Of a stretch of DNA of 64,000 nt, positions 25,344-34,333 are shown piece by piece. A model generated the notes under the pieces. The model was not told the origin of the DNA, ran no database searches, and saw nothing but the letters and a program-made list of their open reading frames with translations. This stretch comes from an uncultured Lachnospiraceae bacterium (GTDB lineage: Bacteria; Bacillota; Clostridia; Lachnospirales; Lachnospiraceae). The stretch's first letter is position 1. Every line of letters starts with the position of its first letter. The stretch is from the NCBI GenBank assembly GCA_910585605.1, contig CAJUFL010000007.1, positions 26,048-90,047 on the forward strand, given 5' to 3'. Both the position numbers and the translations under genes were made by a program.

Positions 25344-25890
25344 CACCACCCCTCTCTGCCACCTTGCCCAACTTAATCTGATTGATATCAGTTGCATATT
25401 CCATCAATGGCATAAATTTAACTACTCCCTTTTCTCGAAAACTGAAATATCCTTCATTCTTACCACCAACAATCACGTGATCCTGCAAGGGAATACCAAC
25501 CAGGCCACATACCTTTGACATCCTGTCTGTAATGCTGATATCCTGACTGGATGGAAAAAGCTCCCCACTAGGATGGTTGTGTATCATGATCATACTGGCT
25601 GCATTTGACAATATACTTGCTTTTAACATTTCCCTTGGCTCTGCTAAAGAACCGTTCAGGGTTCCGACACTGACGATATGGCAGTTGATTGGCGTACCGT
25701 CTGTTTTGAGATTGATAATTCCCAAAACTTCTCTATCCAAGTTCTTCATTACCTCTCCCATAACCTTTATCGCTGATTCCGGATCTTTTATCTTAACAGG
25801 AGAATATATGGGATGATCCTTTACAAGCCTGACAGACACCACATCTAACTGAAAATCACTGTTCTCCACTTTCAGCATCCTCCTCTCCAA
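25291..25890 (-). CDS. radC: RadC/JAB-domain protein
   Basis: 199 residues with the JAMM metalloprotease-like signature: E in NLDREVLGIINL, HNHPSG (about 103) and the aspartate in SSQDISITDRM. ICE-borne RadC proteins are common; despite the name, a repair role is doubtful and the biochemical activity is unsettled. The reading starts with TTG at 25890, six bases after GGAGG; an ATG at 25878 follows GGAGAGGAGG too closely. It overlaps the end of a 41-codon gene upstream and the start of the primase-like gene downstream. Confidence 0.9.
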   Translation of the reverse strand: MERRMLKVENSDFQLDVVSVRLVKDHPIYSPVKIKDPESAIKVMGEVMKNLDREVLGIINLKTDGTPINCHIVSVGTLNGSLAEPREMLKASILSNAASMIMIHNHPSGELFPSSQDISITDRMSKVCGLVGIPLQDHVIVGGKNEGYFSFREKGVVKFMPLMEYATDINQIKLGKVAERGGDGGREVYNRGTDDSKKR

Positions 25891-25981
25891 GCACTACCTC
25901 CACCATTGTCCTCTCCGGCATATCGGTAATAAGCCTGACAAGTTCATGGATATCCTCTATTTCAATCTCTACCTTGTCCAT
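25856..25981 (-). CDS. Small acidic protein, 41 residues, unknown
   Basis: ATG 25981 with a clean AAGGAGG nine bases upstream opens MDKVEIEIEDIHELVRLITD..., rich in E/D/V, ending at TGA 25856-25858 inside the radC 5' end. The overlap with radC (35 bases) and its start just after the DUF5688 stop fit a tightly packed operon. I see no family match. Confidence 0.6.
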   Translation of the reverse strand: MDKVEIEIEDIHELVRLITDMPERTMVEVVLGEEDAESGEQ

Positions 25982-25994
25982 CCGGCATCCCTCC

Positions 25995-26999
25995 TTATCT
26001 CATCTGCTCCTTTGCATCGTAGATTAAAGAAGGCTCTGCAACGATCCCATCAATTCTCTTATTTGGTTCATCTGTTGCCATCGTGAGCTTCCTAAGCTCC
26101 TTATCGTAGTGATAAACCTGATTGGAAAGCCTGTCTTCCAGTTCCACAACATTCATATTGACTTCCTGCACCATTTTTGCAAATTCTTCCGGTTCCCCTG
26201 TGCTGGCAGGTACACAGAGTACTTCATGGATAGATGACGGAAGAATGTAAAGGTCATCCTGTAACTGTTGTGCAAGCTTTTGAAGATTCTCATCATAAAG
26301 CATGTTGACCGCACCATTCACACCGCTTGTGTTTGAGATAACCCACATAAGTTCATCCTGTGAAGCTACATCCGAAACCATTGCCTCTGCAATTTCTTTC
26401 GGCATCCCATCTCCAATCATCATCTCCATGATAACCTCAGACATTGGCTTAATGGTTGTCGGAAGGATTCTCTTAGTGTTTTCCGTCGCCTTTTGGAATA
26501 GCTCCTGCTCACTCAAATCTACTGATGCTGCAATATTGTCATTTACAATTGCAGAAGCAATTCCCTGATCATCCTTTTGGAAAACAACACGATATATCAC
26601 GGAACAATCATTGATTTCCCTGTGTGGTACACCCTTTAAAAGTTCCTCGTTACTTTCCGTGTTGATCATAACCATGATAACATTCTCTTCCACAAACTCC
26701 CGTGTGACGTTTGGTATGGGCATGTTCCCCATCCTCTTTACATTGGCAACATAAGCATCCGCCACGCTTTGGAATACCTCATCCAGATTACCGCAAGCCT
26801 GATAGTGCTCGTACATATCATTGAGATAGAAATTGGGTGACACCCTGCTGCTCTCATTCTCTCTAATCGTGATTGCATCCATTGTCTTGTTTACCTTTTT
26901 CACAGGTATGATTTCTACCTTTGCATTCTTAAACTCCTCTGGAAGATAATCCAGAATCTTCTTCTCTGCTACTGCTTTAAATGTTGAATACTCCATCAT
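25995..26999 (-). CDS. DUF5688 family protein
   Basis: A 334-residue soluble protein. The pattern MEYSTFKAVAEKKILDYLPE, the RVSPNFYLNDMYEHYQACG segment and the PTTIKPMSEVIMEMMI stretch match DUF5688 proteins, which are very common in Lachnospiraceae ICEs and of unknown function. AAGGAGG lies before ATG 26999. It is placed between the surface-protein gene and the small 41-codon gene. No membrane segment or catalytic motif can be named. Confidence 0.85.
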   Translation of the reverse strand: MMEYSTFKAVAEKKILDYLPEEFKNAKVEIIPVKKVNKTMDAITIRENESSRVSPNFYLNDMYEHYQACGNLDEVFQSVADAYVANVKRMGNMPIPNVTREFVEENVIMVMINTESNEELLKGVPHREINDCSVIYRVVFQKDDQGIASAIVNDNIAASVDLSEQELFQKATENTKRILPTTIKPMSEVIMEMMIGDGMPKEIAEAMVSDVASQDELMWVISNTSGVNGAVNMLYDENLQKLAQQLQDDLYILPSSIHEVLCVPASTGEPEEFAKMVQEVNMNVVELEDRLSNQVYHYDKELRKLTMATDEPNKRIDGIVAEPSLIYDAKEQMR

Positions 27000-27065
27000 A
27001 ATAAAATTCCTCCTTAAAATTGAATACCGCCGACCTCTGCCGGCGGTTAAAAAAGTCTCTGGTTA

Positions 27066-30000
27066 CTATTTTGTTACTCTACGGAATCGTGGTCTCTTTC
27101 TTCTGCGGAAATACATCACAATACCGCTTATGATAAGTGCCCCGCCAACTACACCGAACATCCAAGGCTTATAGCCTCCGCCTGTCTGTGGAAGTTTTGG
27201 CTCTTTTGGTTTGTTGGTGATATGAAGCTGATATGCTACCGGCTCTGTCGCACTGTCATCATACCGGATTGTTACTTTGTACTCTTTTTCATCAAGCACA
27301 TAACCCTCTGCTGCTTTTGTCTCAACCACAACATACGGGATCTCCTGATCAAAATCGCCGTTGTCTTTATAAGTACAGATATCCAATTCTTTCGATTTTG
27401 CATATCCTTTGCGGTTTGTCTTTAGTTTCTGAATGACCTTCCCCTCTTCATTCCTGATTTCAAAGACAACTCCTTTAATCGCTTTCTTCGTATCACTGTC
27501 TGTTTTATAAATCTCAATATAACCTTTCACTCTCTCATCCGTCATGGATACCTTCTGAATCTCTCCAGTCTCCTCTACTGTGAAAGCAACTTCGTTTGCA
27601 ATCATATAACCGTATGGGGCAAAAGTCTCTCTCAGTGTATAGTCACCCGCCGGAATCGCATTCAGTGTATAAGGTGTACCGTCTGTCGTCCATGCTGCAT
27701 ATACATCTCCATATTCATCAAGGATTTCAAGTTTTGCCCCTGTGATTTCCTTTCCGGTTGTCACATCGGATTTTGAAACCTCGACGATAATCGGGATTTC
27801 AGACACTTCTATCTCTTCGCTGAGAATTGCCTGTTTCGCATCCTGATAGGTAAAGTCTACCTCGTATTCACTTTCATCCACCAGATACCCCGGTGCGGTC
27901 TCAATCTCTTTCACATAATATCTGCCAAGAGGAAGGTCTGCTTCAAAAACTGCTTTTCCCTCTTCATCCGTCTGAACCGACTCAATCAGGCTGTCTGCTT
28001 TCACAAGAATTTCTCCATCTACTGTGACAATATCCACTGTTGCATAGACACCATAAGTAGCTCCCTCAACCGGCACTTCATTTACAGAGTTCTTTTTGAC
28101 CAGAGAAAGTTCTGTCTTTACTCTCTCATCCACAAGCTCTGCATTCTGATATACAATCTCCGTGTGCTCGTCTTCATAAGTAAGCTCAATCTGCTTTGCC
28201 TCTTCATCAAGAACAAATCCCTTCGGTGCTTCCACTTCCTCAATACGGTATTTTCCAAGAGGAAGATCCGACACAGAAGCCTCACCCTCTTCATCCGTAG
28301 TAAGAATAGCAACTACTGCACCTTGTGTTGCAGATACTCCATCAATCACTGCAATCTTTCGATTGCCTTCCTCGTCCTTCTGGTTATCTGGTGTATAAAT
28401 ATCCTCGTCTGCAATCAGATGATATACTGCACCGGAAAGCGGTGCTTCCTCATACTGGAATCTCACGCTTCGGTTATCTCCTGTCACTGCGGTAAGAATA
28501 CGGTCAATAATGGTATCATACTCTGCACCGACTAAAATTTCTCCTTCTTTATGGATTGTGATACTTCCCTTTACGGGCTGGTTTTCTACGACCACGGTAA
28601 TGACTGGATCTCCATCTTCGTCCTCCAGCACTTCAACCGCCCCCTCTTTGGTAACAGTAAACGGAAAACTCTCCTTTGTAATAAGATACCCTTCCGGTGC
28701 TGTAATCTCCGTAACCTCATATTCACCATACTTCAGTTTCAGCGGAGTAGTTACCGTACCGGTTTCGTCCGTTATAAACTCGCTGATCTTTTTGTCTCCC
28801 ACTTTCTGTTCGACAAAGGTATCAGAACCGGCTTTTTTAATCTTAAATGTCACACCGGATAAAAGGACCGTCTCCCCACTTTCCTTATCTTTCTTGACAA
28901 ACCGGATATATGCCTCAAATGGTGCATCGTTTAATATCCTCCACACCTGCGGCTCCCTGCTATCCTCTGTAACTGTTACCGTAAAATCATCGGTCTTATA
29001 CAGGTCTTTCGGAACCTTTGTCTCCTTCACGAGATATGTTCCATACGGAAGATCAATGGATTTTGCATATCCTCTTTCATTCGTTACAAGCACATCATAA
29101 GTCTTTGCCTGTTCCCATCCGCTCTTGTCAATATCAGACTGGAGCTTTACCGTAAATTCTGCCCCCGGCACCTTCTCTGTTTCATCGTTATCTCCATCCG
29201 TTGATACCTTGATGATCTCAAAGGGCTGCTTTATGACAGTTTCTTTTACTTCCCTTGTAAGACTGATATCCTGATGGACATTCTGTGCTTCACGGAACTT
29301 TACATCATATATAGTGCTGTCTAACAGATATCCTTCACTCTCTTCAATCTCTTTGATATAGTAATTGCCAAAATAAAGATTTCCGAAAGCAAAATCTGAA
29401 TCCACATCTGTTTTCACTGTTGCAAGCAGCGTATCTTTCGTTGCAGCCACTTCTAAAAACTTAAAGTCTGTTCCTTTAGAAGAAGTGATTGGATCAGTAG
29501 ATTTATATGTCACTACCCCGGTCCCATCCGGGTACTTGATATCCTCTGCTGCATACAGACCGTATGTTGCTCCTTCCAGTGTCGCATCGCCCTGTGCTTC
29601 ATCTCCCGTCTCACTGTCCTTCTTATCTGCGCTTACATCACATCGGATCGGCGTATTCTCCACATTAAGCTGTACCACATCACCTTTTTCCGGTTTGACT
29701 GTCCATACCGTTCCCGGATCTTTATATCCTTCCGGTATCTCCACCTCTTTGACATAGTAGGTGTCCAGCGTCTTCATGAACTTCTCGGATACTGCACCAC
29801 CTAAGTCTTCATCATAATGAAAGACCGGAACCTGGGCAGGACTTCTCTCTGTATCAATGACCGTTCTCTGTGTGCAGGCTGCATCATTAAACACTGCGAA
29901 TCCAGCAGTAGTGATTTCTACTTTTGAAAAAGAGTCCTTTTTATTGATGATTACGCCTACCGGTTCCGGATATTCTTCATGAGTAAAAGTCTTTGTTGCA

Positions 30001-31943
30001 GCCTTTGTCACCTTCCCCTTTGCATCATAGATAGTAAAATAGTCTATGCTGATTTCATAAACAGTATCATCAATCTGGTACTCGTCCGGACTGTCAACTT
30101 CCTTTAGATAATACGTATCCTGCGTAAGTGTCTGGATACCGGTTCCGTAAAGTCCCGGCTGTGTATCACTGGCTGTCAGTTCGCACAGAATATCATCACA
30201 ATCCTTATCCTCATACAGATAATAAGTTGCACCCGGAACGGGTTGTTTCGTAAACTTATCCGTCTTCATAAATGAGAGACTGCCCGGCTTAAAATCGGAT
30301 GTCACTTTCACGGTAGCCTTTGCGGATACCGGATTAAATTCTTCCAAAAATGTGATCTTCTGTTGTGATACTACGGATGGAGTCCACTTTCTCCCGCCTT
30401 TTTCATCGGCATAAGCCTTTGCCTGTACCTTAATGGTACTGTTATTTTTAAGTATCTTCGTCATTGCCTCGGAATTACAGTACAGATAAAAGTTAGAAGA
30501 TTCCTTATCGGCATCTGTCTGTGCCACACAGACATCATACTTTTTCAAATCTTCTTCATCCACGATATCAGAAGCGTCCTTCTTAATCTCACCAGTTGTA
30601 AGAGCTGACGGTACGCCAGTGATCGCATACTTAACATCTGTGATACTGCCTGATTTTGTTCTCACAAATTTATCGGAAGAACGGTAAAGTCCATCGGAAA
30701 TCTCTTCCCATGCTGTTGTCTTTGGTGAAATGGTATAAGTGACACTCTTAGTAAGACCTGTCTCAAGATTGTACTTACTCTTATCCAGGTTCTTCGCATC
30801 CGTTACCATCTGTGAAATGTTCTTATATACACCACTGCCGTCATTATAGTAAGACAGCTTGACCTCCCCATTTAACACATGGATTGCTGCACTGGTGATA
30901 AAATAATCCGCAGAAGCCGAACCAGAAGAATACTTATTTGTATGGCATTTTCCTCCAAGTGTTCTGGCACCATTGACAAGACAGAAAGTAATCTGTGCCT
31001 TTACCTTGCCACCTGCGGTCACAGTTCCGCTTGTAGTATTTCTGTGCATATCCATACAATACACAAGATGATTCTTATAATTACCGGATTCAGATATATA
31101 TTTAATACCTGTTCTGTGTCCACAATAACTTGCATATCCGGAATAAGATACCTTCATAGTATCTTTCGATTCTGCAGCTTGTACCGTAACTGCTGGCATT
31201 GCAATGGATGCTACAGAACTCAGGAAACTACCGATTCTGTTAAAGAAAGTGTTATCCGAGGCGACTGACTTTGTTTCAAGCTCTTTTACAGAACTATCCG
31301 AAACCGCATCACCGCTAAGATCTCCTTCTGCTCCTGTTTCCGGATCAATACCTTCCTCAATAATTTCCGTGTCCTGATTATCATCCAAATGAATGGTAAA
31401 GGTTGCTGTATTACTCTGAATACTCTCGATCTCACCCTCTGATAATGGAAGCTCCTCATTCTTTCTCGGTTCTCCCACAACCGGCTCAGGCTCCTCCTCT
31501 TCGGAATCTGCTTCTTTATCGGAATCGCTTTCTATCTTATACTCTGGTTCATCCACAGTAACCTTTCTGTGAATGAGATAGGCTTTCTTTCCACTTACCG
31601 GCTCTACAATGTAGTAAGTGTCATAAATGCCAGTTTTTGCAATATCAAACTCACTCCTGTCAGCATCATAGGAAACAGACACTTTATCCTCATAAAAGGA
31701 TATTCCATCCTTAACATCTGCCACATCATAATCCGAATCAAGCAGAACATTGATATTCTCTGCTGTTGCCACTTCATCTGCATCCAGATCTGTTCTTTCC
31801 TCTGCGTCATACAGCCTAAGTTCTTCCTGTGAACCATTATCTGCTCCCGCTGCAAGTACAGCTCCACTCTGCCCGAAGATAGTCACTGTGACCACGACTG
31901 CCATAAGCAGGGCTAAAACCCGCTTCATCTTTGTTGATTTCAT
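27066..31943 (-). CDS. Large SpaA/CnaB-type LPXTG surface protein carried by the ICE
   Basis: 1625 residues: signal peptide (MKSTKMKRVLALLMAVVVTV), an acidic linker, a thioester-like adhesin module with YCGHRTG (about 274) and VYCMDMHRN (about 294), then at least seven CnaB/SpaA repeats recognisable by closing motifs such as YYVKEIETAPGYLVDE, YEVTEITAPEGYLI and YRIEEVEAPKGFVLDE, where Lys-Asn isopeptide bonds usually form. The end is LPQTGGG, a hydrophobic segment and RRRKRPRFRR, a sortase sorting signal. It should be wall-anchored and could promote cell-cell contact during mating or host adhesion. The usual TQxA partner of the thioester cysteine is not obvious (ITSAA instead). No sortase gene is in the window. 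An attenuator-like leader precedes the gene. Confidence 0.92.
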   Translation of the reverse strand: MKSTKMKRVLALLMAVVVTVTIFGQSGAVLAAGADNGSQEELRLYDAEERTDLDADEVATAENINVLLDSDYDVADVKDGISFYEDKVSVSYDADRSEFDIAKTGIYDTYYIVEPVSGKKAYLIHRKVTVDEPEYKIESDSDKEADSEEEEPEPVVGEPRKNEELPLSEGEIESIQSNTATFTIHLDDNQDTEIIEEGIDPETGAEGDLSGDAVSDSSVKELETKSVASDNTFFNRIGSFLSSVASIAMPAVTVQAAESKDTMKVSYSGYASYCGHRTGIKYISESGNYKNHLVYCMDMHRNTTSGTVTAGGKVKAQITFCLVNGARTLGGKCHTNKYSSGSASADYFITSAAIHVLNGEVKLSYYNDGSGVYKNISQMVTDAKNLDKSKYNLETGLTKSVTYTISPKTTAWEEISDGLYRSSDKFVRTKSGSITDVKYAITGVPSALTTGEIKKDASDIVDEEDLKKYDVCVAQTDADKESSNFYLYCNSEAMTKILKNNSTIKVQAKAYADEKGGRKWTPSVVSQQKITFLEEFNPVSAKATVKVTSDFKPGSLSFMKTDKFTKQPVPGATYYLYEDKDCDDILCELTASDTQPGLYGTGIQTLTQDTYYLKEVDSPDEYQIDDTVYEISIDYFTIYDAKGKVTKAATKTFTHEEYPEPVGVIINKKDSFSKVEITTAGFAVFNDAACTQRTVIDTERSPAQVPVFHYDEDLGGAVSEKFMKTLDTYYVKEVEIPEGYKDPGTVWTVKPEKGDVVQLNVENTPIRCDVSADKKDSETGDEAQGDATLEGATYGLYAAEDIKYPDGTGVVTYKSTDPITSSKGTDFKFLEVAATKDTLLATVKTDVDSDFAFGNLYFGNYYIKEIEESEGYLLDSTIYDVKFREAQNVHQDISLTREVKETVIKQPFEIIKVSTDGDNDETEKVPGAEFTVKLQSDIDKSGWEQAKTYDVLVTNERGYAKSIDLPYGTYLVKETKVPKDLYKTDDFTVTVTEDSREPQVWRILNDAPFEAYIRFVKKDKESGETVLLSGVTFKIKKAGSDTFVEQKVGDKKISEFITDETGTVTTPLKLKYGEYEVTEITAPEGYLITKESFPFTVTKEGAVEVLEDEDGDPVITVVVENQPVKGSITIHKEGEILVGAEYDTIIDRILTAVTGDNRSVRFQYEEAPLSGAVYHLIADEDIYTPDNQKDEEGNRKIAVIDGVSATQGAVVAILTTDEEGEASVSDLPLGKYRIEEVEAPKGFVLDEEAKQIELTYEDEHTEIVYQNAELVDERVKTELSLVKKNSVNEVPVEGATYGVYATVDIVTVDGEILVKADSLIESVQTDEEGKAVFEADLPLGRYYVKEIETAPGYLVDESEYEVDFTYQDAKQAILSEEIEVSEIPIIVEVSKSDVTTGKEITGAKLEILDEYGDVYAAWTTDGTPYTLNAIPAGDYTLRETFAPYGYMIANEVAFTVEETGEIQKVSMTDERVKGYIEIYKTDSDTKKAIKGVVFEIRNEEGKVIQKLKTNRKGYAKSKELDICTYKDNGDFDQEIPYVVVETKAAEGYVLDEKEYKVTIRYDDSATEPVAYQLHITNKPKEPKLPQTGGGYKPWMFGVVGGALIISGIVMYFRRRKRPRFRRVTK

Positions 31944-32209
31944 ATCATCATTCCTTTCTCAATAATTTTCTCACAGGCACCCTTATATCCCTCCTCTTTC
32001 CCCTTATTGTTCGACAATGTATGGAAAAAGAAAAAAGGCACACCACTCATCGGCATGCCTCTTCCCATAAGTCCGAGCCTGTATCGGACTTCCCTTATTA
32101 AATTGTAATTTTGATTCTCACGGTAACCTCCCAGATCTATGCTATCATATACCGATAAGTCAATATTCTGATCAATCTCTTCATCGTCCTCACCTCCTTT
32201 ATTCACCAT
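31940..32209 (-). CDS. Doubtful 89-codon reading frame over the surface-protein leader
   Basis: An open frame starts at 32209, overlaps the parR-like stop and ends by overlapping the surface-protein ATG, which looks like coupling. However, its FFFF segment is encoded by the T-run of an intrinsic terminator, and the sequence contains hairpins and a promoter-like element. The acidic N-terminus and KIIEKG tail resemble no family I know. I favour a regulatory leader, but a small coupled protein cannot be excluded. Confidence 0.3.
   Translation of the reverse strand: MVNKGGEDDEEIDQNIDLSVYDSIDLGGYRENQNYNLIREVRYRLGLMGRGMPMSGVPFFFFHTLSNNKGKEEGYKGACEKIIEKGMMI
32025..32059 (-). terminator. Intrinsic terminator or attenuator upstream of the surface-protein gene
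   Basis: An 8-bp stem (32052-32059 with 32037-32044, two G-U pairs), 7-base loop, then TTTTTTCTTTTT. It lies 82 bases before the surface-protein ATG. Confidence 0.7.
32025..32163 (-). promoter_or_regulatory. Attenuator-like leader of the surface-protein gene
   Basis: In reading order: TTGACT (32158-32163) with a weak -10 near 32135-32140; GGGAGG (32127-32132) followed by a 7-codon frame GTG AGA ATC AAA ATT ACA ATT TAA (32098-32121); a perfect hairpin AGTCCGA/TCGGACT (32070-32090); and a terminator stem GGCATGCC/GGTGTGCC with T6-C-T5 (32025-32059). The layout suggests conditional read-through into the gene at 31943. Confidence 0.45.
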
Positions 32210-32672
32210 CGCTCCAGTCCATTACATGCTGCATAACATTATCAAACTGGCTGAGCGTATCTGACACATCCATAAGTGCTATTTCTTCCTGTTCCACCGT
32301 ATCAACCCTTTCATTTTGTACTGCTTTTACCGGTTCAGGTATATCCACTTTAGATGCCAGCAGATTACAGCCAAAAAGTCGTATGACATCCTCATATATC
32401 TCTGTACGCACTGCACTTTTCATCTTTGAAAGCTCTGCCTCCAGATCATGGTCTGTTACATAATGAACTTTTTCGGCTTCCTGTGCTGCGGTTTTCGTCA
32501 GATCACCGCTTTCCAGCATAGCTACATAGCAGTTGATCGCATTGATAATAAACTGATTTTTCGACTTATGCACTGCCAGATTCAGATCATCCAGTATTCC
32601 CATAATCTTCATGTGTTCCGGACTGTTGTAGCTTAAACGGACAGTCACATGTCGAAATTCTTTTTTCTCCAT
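32199..32672 (-). CDS. ParR-like centromere-binding adaptor, probable
   Basis: 157 residues. The N-terminus (RHVTVRLSYNSPEHMKIMGI and NQFIINAINCYVAML) has the strand-helix-helix spacing of ribbon-helix-helix DNA binders; the acidic C-terminal tail resembles the part of ParR that touches ParM filaments. It lies 13 bases after the parM-like gene with the same orientation, the standard type II partition order. Function is inferred from this pairing; no ParR family signature can be proved by eye. Confidence 0.65.
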   Translation of the reverse strand: MEKKEFRHVTVRLSYNSPEHMKIMGILDDLNLAVHKSKNQFIINAINCYVAMLESGDLTKTAAQEAEKVHYVTDHDLEAELSKMKSAVRTEIYEDVIRLFGCNLLASKVDIPEPVKAVQNERVDTVEQEEIALMDVSDTLSQFDNVMQHVMDWSDGE

Positions 32673-32685
32673 CCGTCCTCACCCC

Positions 32686-33603
32686 TTATGCTGTTCTTCT
32701 TTTATTAAGATACAGGGTTGCCATTGTCTCATAACCAATCGCATTTGCCCTTACATCTTCAATATAAGAAATGTTGCGTTGGTTCAGTCCGGCATACTTC
32801 TTCATCAATCCGGCACCACCGCCAACAAAAGTAATTGGTGTGGTTTTCACATTTACACCATTCTCAACAATAATGCGGAAAATGGACTTTGTGTACTTCT
32901 CGATTTCTTTCTTAATAATGTCAATGTATTCCTGATCGAGATTGGCATCTCCTTTGACCATAACCTCACGAATCATAAATTCGTCAATCTTGGTGTTCAT
33001 TTTGCGTACACAGGCTTCATCAATCTTGCGCATACAGGTAATGATACCGTTCGGATCAGAACCACTGCTTGATTCATCTGGTGCCCTGTCGATAATCTTT
33101 AAGGTATCAACCGTCCAAGAACCGATATCCACTACAAATTCCTGACCTGCCATCTGTGGCAGCCTGTCAACCACTGCTCCATAGCACTGTGGGTAGACTA
33201 AAACCTTTTCAATCGTAATGAGATACTGTGTCTTTTCATAACGGAATCTTACCATTCGATTTTTTGACAGATAATTGATAAAATCTTTTTTTTCTGCTCC
33301 AAATCTCCCAATCGGTAATCCGACTGCAAGTACAACTTTTGCATTCTTCATTCCACGGGCTTTCAATTCTTTTGCAACTGCTGCCAGAGTCAGAAGATAA
33401 TAATTCTCATTACATACCTTATTTTCCTGAACCTTTAGCCTTTCACCACCGATCCGGTAATATTTACCGTTGTACTCCAAGATGTTTTCATATACCATCG
33501 GTTCTGAACCAAGCTCTGCCACTCCCGACACAAAGCAGGAATTACGTGTCTTAATGTGGCTCCAGCCATGATCAATTCCCAATGGGATCACTTTTTCATC
33601 CAT
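32686..33603 (-). CDS. parM: ParM/StbA-type actin-like ATPase
   Basis: 305 residues with actin-fold landmarks: phosphate-1 loop PLGIDHGWSHIKTR, phosphate-2 VVDIGSWTVDTLKI (about 158) and adenosine motif TFVGGGAGLMKKY (about 261). ParM-like filaments push or position plasmid copies; on an ICE they probably stabilise a circular, replicating form. AAGGAGG lies before ATG 33603. Upstream are two inverted repeats that could be the autoregulatory centromere. Confidence 0.85.
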   Translation of the reverse strand: MDEKVIPLGIDHGWSHIKTRNSCFVSGVAELGSEPMVYENILEYNGKYYRIGGERLKVQENKVCNENYYLLTLAAVAKELKARGMKNAKVVLAVGLPIGRFGAEKKDFINYLSKNRMVRFRYEKTQYLITIEKVLVYPQCYGAVVDRLPQMAGQEFVVDIGSWTVDTLKIIDRAPDESSSGSDPNGIITCMRKIDEACVRKMNTKIDEFMIREVMVKGDANLDQEYIDIIKKEIEKYTKSIFRIIVENGVNVKTTPITFVGGGAGLMKKYAGLNQRNISYIEDVRANAIGYETMATLYLNKRRTA

Positions 33604-33652
33604 GTTTTTTGCCTCCTTTTTGCTTTATTTTCTTACTACAGAGTGAATAAAT

Positions 33653-33745
33653 GTACATAATATGTACTTAGCAGGGTTTTCACTCATTTTAGCAAATTCT
33701 TAAAACTCAGTTATTCTTGATTCCCGTCATAACAATTTGCTAAAA
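33653..33745. promoter_or_regulatory. Inverted repeats upstream of parM, candidate operator or centromere
   Basis: GTACATA-A-TATGTAC (33653-33667) is a perfect palindrome 50 bases before the parM ATG; TTTTAGCAAATT (33687-33698) and AATTTGCTAAAA (33734-33745) are perfect 12-base inverted repeats 35 bases apart. Confidence 0.5.
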
Positions 33746-34256
33746 TCAATGAATATCCAAGACATAAACTACCGTGTTCTCTCGACATATTATGACTTTG
33801 CATGTCACACTTAGATTTCTGTGCTCAACAGAAGATCATGAGTTGCCAACTCCTACTCATGCGAAGCTGTTTGCCCTCTGGAATATTTTTGTTCCGGATT
33901 GCTGTTTTATCCGAATCAAAATATTCATCGCACTTTCGGTGTCCTTTTCCTCTTATATTTAATCCAACTTTGCAGTCATTGGTAATACTGAGGCGGCTAA
34001 CAGCCTTTTATGTTTGAGCAGTCTTTCGACCAACCTTCATCGCCAGCTACACAGTATATCCCTCTTATGAGGGTTAAGAAGTCAGGGATAATATGCCTAC
34101 TATTTAATTGTCTGTCGAACGGCAAGTCGCACAGCGTTTCTTTGAGTCAATTTGTTCGACACATATAGGATAGCAAATGTATTCCATCATTTGTTTAGTC
34201 CGACATCTAATATCCGGCTGTAATAGATATAAAAAGTCGTATTTGATATGTTCATC
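33746..34256. other. Noncoding border between ICE and chromosome
   Basis: No supported gene. The minus strand has a 60-residue frame without a start codon that may be a decayed remnant. TGTCGAAC (34113-34120) and GTTCGACA (34154-34161) form an inverted repeat. The element end is probably here, but with the other end outside the window no att repeat can be identified. Confidence 0.4.
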
Positions 34257-34300
34257 AAAAAAGACCTATCAACAAACTATTCGTTCATCAATAGGTCTTT
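34257..34300 (-). terminator. Terminator of rlmD
   Basis: AAGACCTAT and ATAGGTCTT form a 9-bp stem; on the minus strand a run of six T follows. It lies 34 bases after the rlmD stop. Confidence 0.85.
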
Positions 34301-34333
34301 AAGAAAATAGTATTTTATTATTTTGAAATCACT

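Noticed and set aside
1..33603. Integrase, resolvase or transposase of the ICE
   Set aside because: No recombinase motif found in any frame; the recombination module must lie left of position 1.
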